NCBI GenBank assembly: GCA_900555805.1
Contig: USMJ01000096.1
Span: 1 to 5,508 of the forward strand
DNA length: 5,508 nt
Direction: 5' to 3'
Source: an uncultured Oscillospiraceae bacterium
Lineage (GTDB): Bacteria; Bacillota; Clostridia; Oscillospirales; Acutalibacteraceae
Positions 4,902 through 5,508 of this stretch are shown piece by piece. The notes beneath the pieces were generated by a model that had not been told where the DNA came from, ran no database searches, and saw only the letters and a program-made list of their open reading frames with translations. How positions within the stretch are numbered: the stretch's first letter is position 1; every line of letters starts with the position of its first letter. Both the position numbers and the translations under genes were made by a program.

Positions 4902-5508
4902 TCCGACCGCGCGGTCGCGCTGGGCGGGAAAATGACCGTACACATCAAGCTTGACACCGGCATGGGCCGCCTCGGCTTTTCGTGCGACGAGGCGCACTTT
5001 GACGCGAGCCTGCGCGACATTCTGCGTGTGCTCGAACTGCCGGGACTCGACATCGAGGGAGTGTTCACGCACTTCAGCGTGTCGGACGAGGACACGGAGG
5101 AGAGCGTCGCCTTTACGAAATTGCAGCATGAGCGCTTCGCGCGTATGATCGAAAAGGTGGAAACGCAAAGCGGCTTCCGCTTCCAGCTCCACCACTGCTG
5201 CAATGCCGGCGGCATTGCAAGCTACCCCGAATGGGCGTGGGATATGGTGCGCTGCGGCATCATCCTCTACGGCTCGGGAGACTTGGCCGAAAAGATGGGC
5301 ATGCAGCCCGTCATGTCGCTCAAAACGCGCGTGGCGACAATCAAGGACTTCGCTGCGGGCGAGCCCATCAGCTACGGGCGCACATACTTTACGCAGCGGC
5401 CCAGCCGCATTGCGGTCCTGCCCATCGGCTACGCCGACGGCCTGCACCGCGCGCTCTCGAATCAGATCGAAGTGCTCACGCCCTATGGCCGCGCCAAGCA
5501 GGTCGGGC
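4734..5508 (+). CDS. alr: Alanine racemase, N-terminally truncated and fused to sigma-like fragment (3' end outside window)
   Basis: From about residue 60 of this 258-codon frame the protein is alanine racemase, the PLP enzyme making D-Ala for peptidoglycan. Visible are VHIKLDTGMGRLGF, GVFTHFS, HHCCNAGGIASYPE, DMVRCGIILYG, ISYGRTY (Tyr214, equivalent of the catalytic Tyr265) and IGYADGLHRALSN. The first ~110-120 residues of the family, including the PLP-binding Lys in the KANAYGHG motif, are missing and replaced by the phage-type HTH fragment, so the encoded product should be inactive. Two family positions also differ: the usual NS of the phosphate-binding turn is NA (157-158), and RPG is RCG (173-175). 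The frame stays open to the window edge. GC is visibly higher than in the first 4 kb. ATG 4734 is only the first start after the upstream TAA; no good ribosome binding site precedes it. Confidence 0.85.
   Translation, partial: MRKRRVVRRELDMIEQGMAELSEYEQDLMDVFFVRRAKNATEIIAEKWFKERSQIYSDRAVALGGKMTVHIKLDTGMGRLGFSCDEAHFDASLRDILRVLELPGLDIEGVFTHFSVSDEDTEESVAFTKLQHERFARMIEKVETQSGFRFQLHHCCNAGGIASYPEWAWDMVRCGIILYGSGDLAEKMGMQPVMSLKTRVATIKDFAAGEPISYGRTYFTQRPSRIAVLPIGYADGLHRALSNQIEVLTPYGRAKQVG

Noticed and set aside
4951..5148. Short Arg/Ala-rich frames within the alr region, and the long - strand frames at 4565-5447
   Set aside because: They are shadows of the alr reading frame in high-GC DNA; only the alr frame carries conserved motifs.
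1..5508. CRISPR array, tRNA/rRNA genes, insertion sequence or att sites
   Set aside because: No regularly spaced direct repeats, no tRNA T-loop/acceptor pattern, no transposase or integrase motif, and no terminal inverted repeats were seen on either strand.

Overview
The window looks like gut-type Clostridia DNA, probably an uncultured Oscillospirales/Ruminococcaceae-like Firmicute. The signs are strong AGGAGG-type ribosome binding sites, sigma-A promoters with 17-bp spacers, a DivIVA-type protein, a GatD homologue, and moderate GC with Glu/Lys-rich proteins. This placement is inferred from gene content alone.

Positions 1-4300 read as ordinary, continuous chromosome. On the + strand there is the 3' part of a GatD-like glutamine amidotransferase that has lost its catalytic Cys and His (1-633). 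It is followed by a membrane-targeted endonuclease/exonuclease/phosphatase-fold protein (670-1551) and a perfect 13-bp terminator hairpin. A GC-rich, hairpin-dense stretch without a convincing gene follows (about 1634-1965). It may be a structured RNA and ends at a bidirectional terminator (1966-2008). On the - strand a two-gene operon runs from a near-consensus promoter at 3731-3759. It encodes a DivIVA-domain coiled-coil protein (start corrected to 3696), then a two-TM protein with a 200-residue charged cytoplasmic tail and an outer domain resembling a catalytically dead SipW-type signal peptidase. Divergent from it, a lipoprotein with a chagasin-like (I42) fold begins at 3891 behind its own promoter. 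The shared intergenic region carries two palindromes.

From about 4300 to the end the window is a mosaic of unrelated gene fragments. The lipoprotein frame runs into the antisense of the first ~82 codons of purA (- strand, with its promoter and leader). This is followed by a fragment of a phage-type ArpU/RinA-like sigma-region-4 protein (+ strand), fused in frame to an alanine racemase that lacks the N-terminal third and the PLP lysine. Three abrupt joins, one inverted, between housekeeping and phage gene pieces, together with a rise in GC, are best explained by assembly or amplification chimerism. Genuine rearrangement is possible but less likely.

I do not see a clear new defence or mobile system. 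The observations most worth following are the dead GatD homologue, the DivIVA/pseudo-signal-peptidase operon, and the unassigned structured element at 1634-1965.
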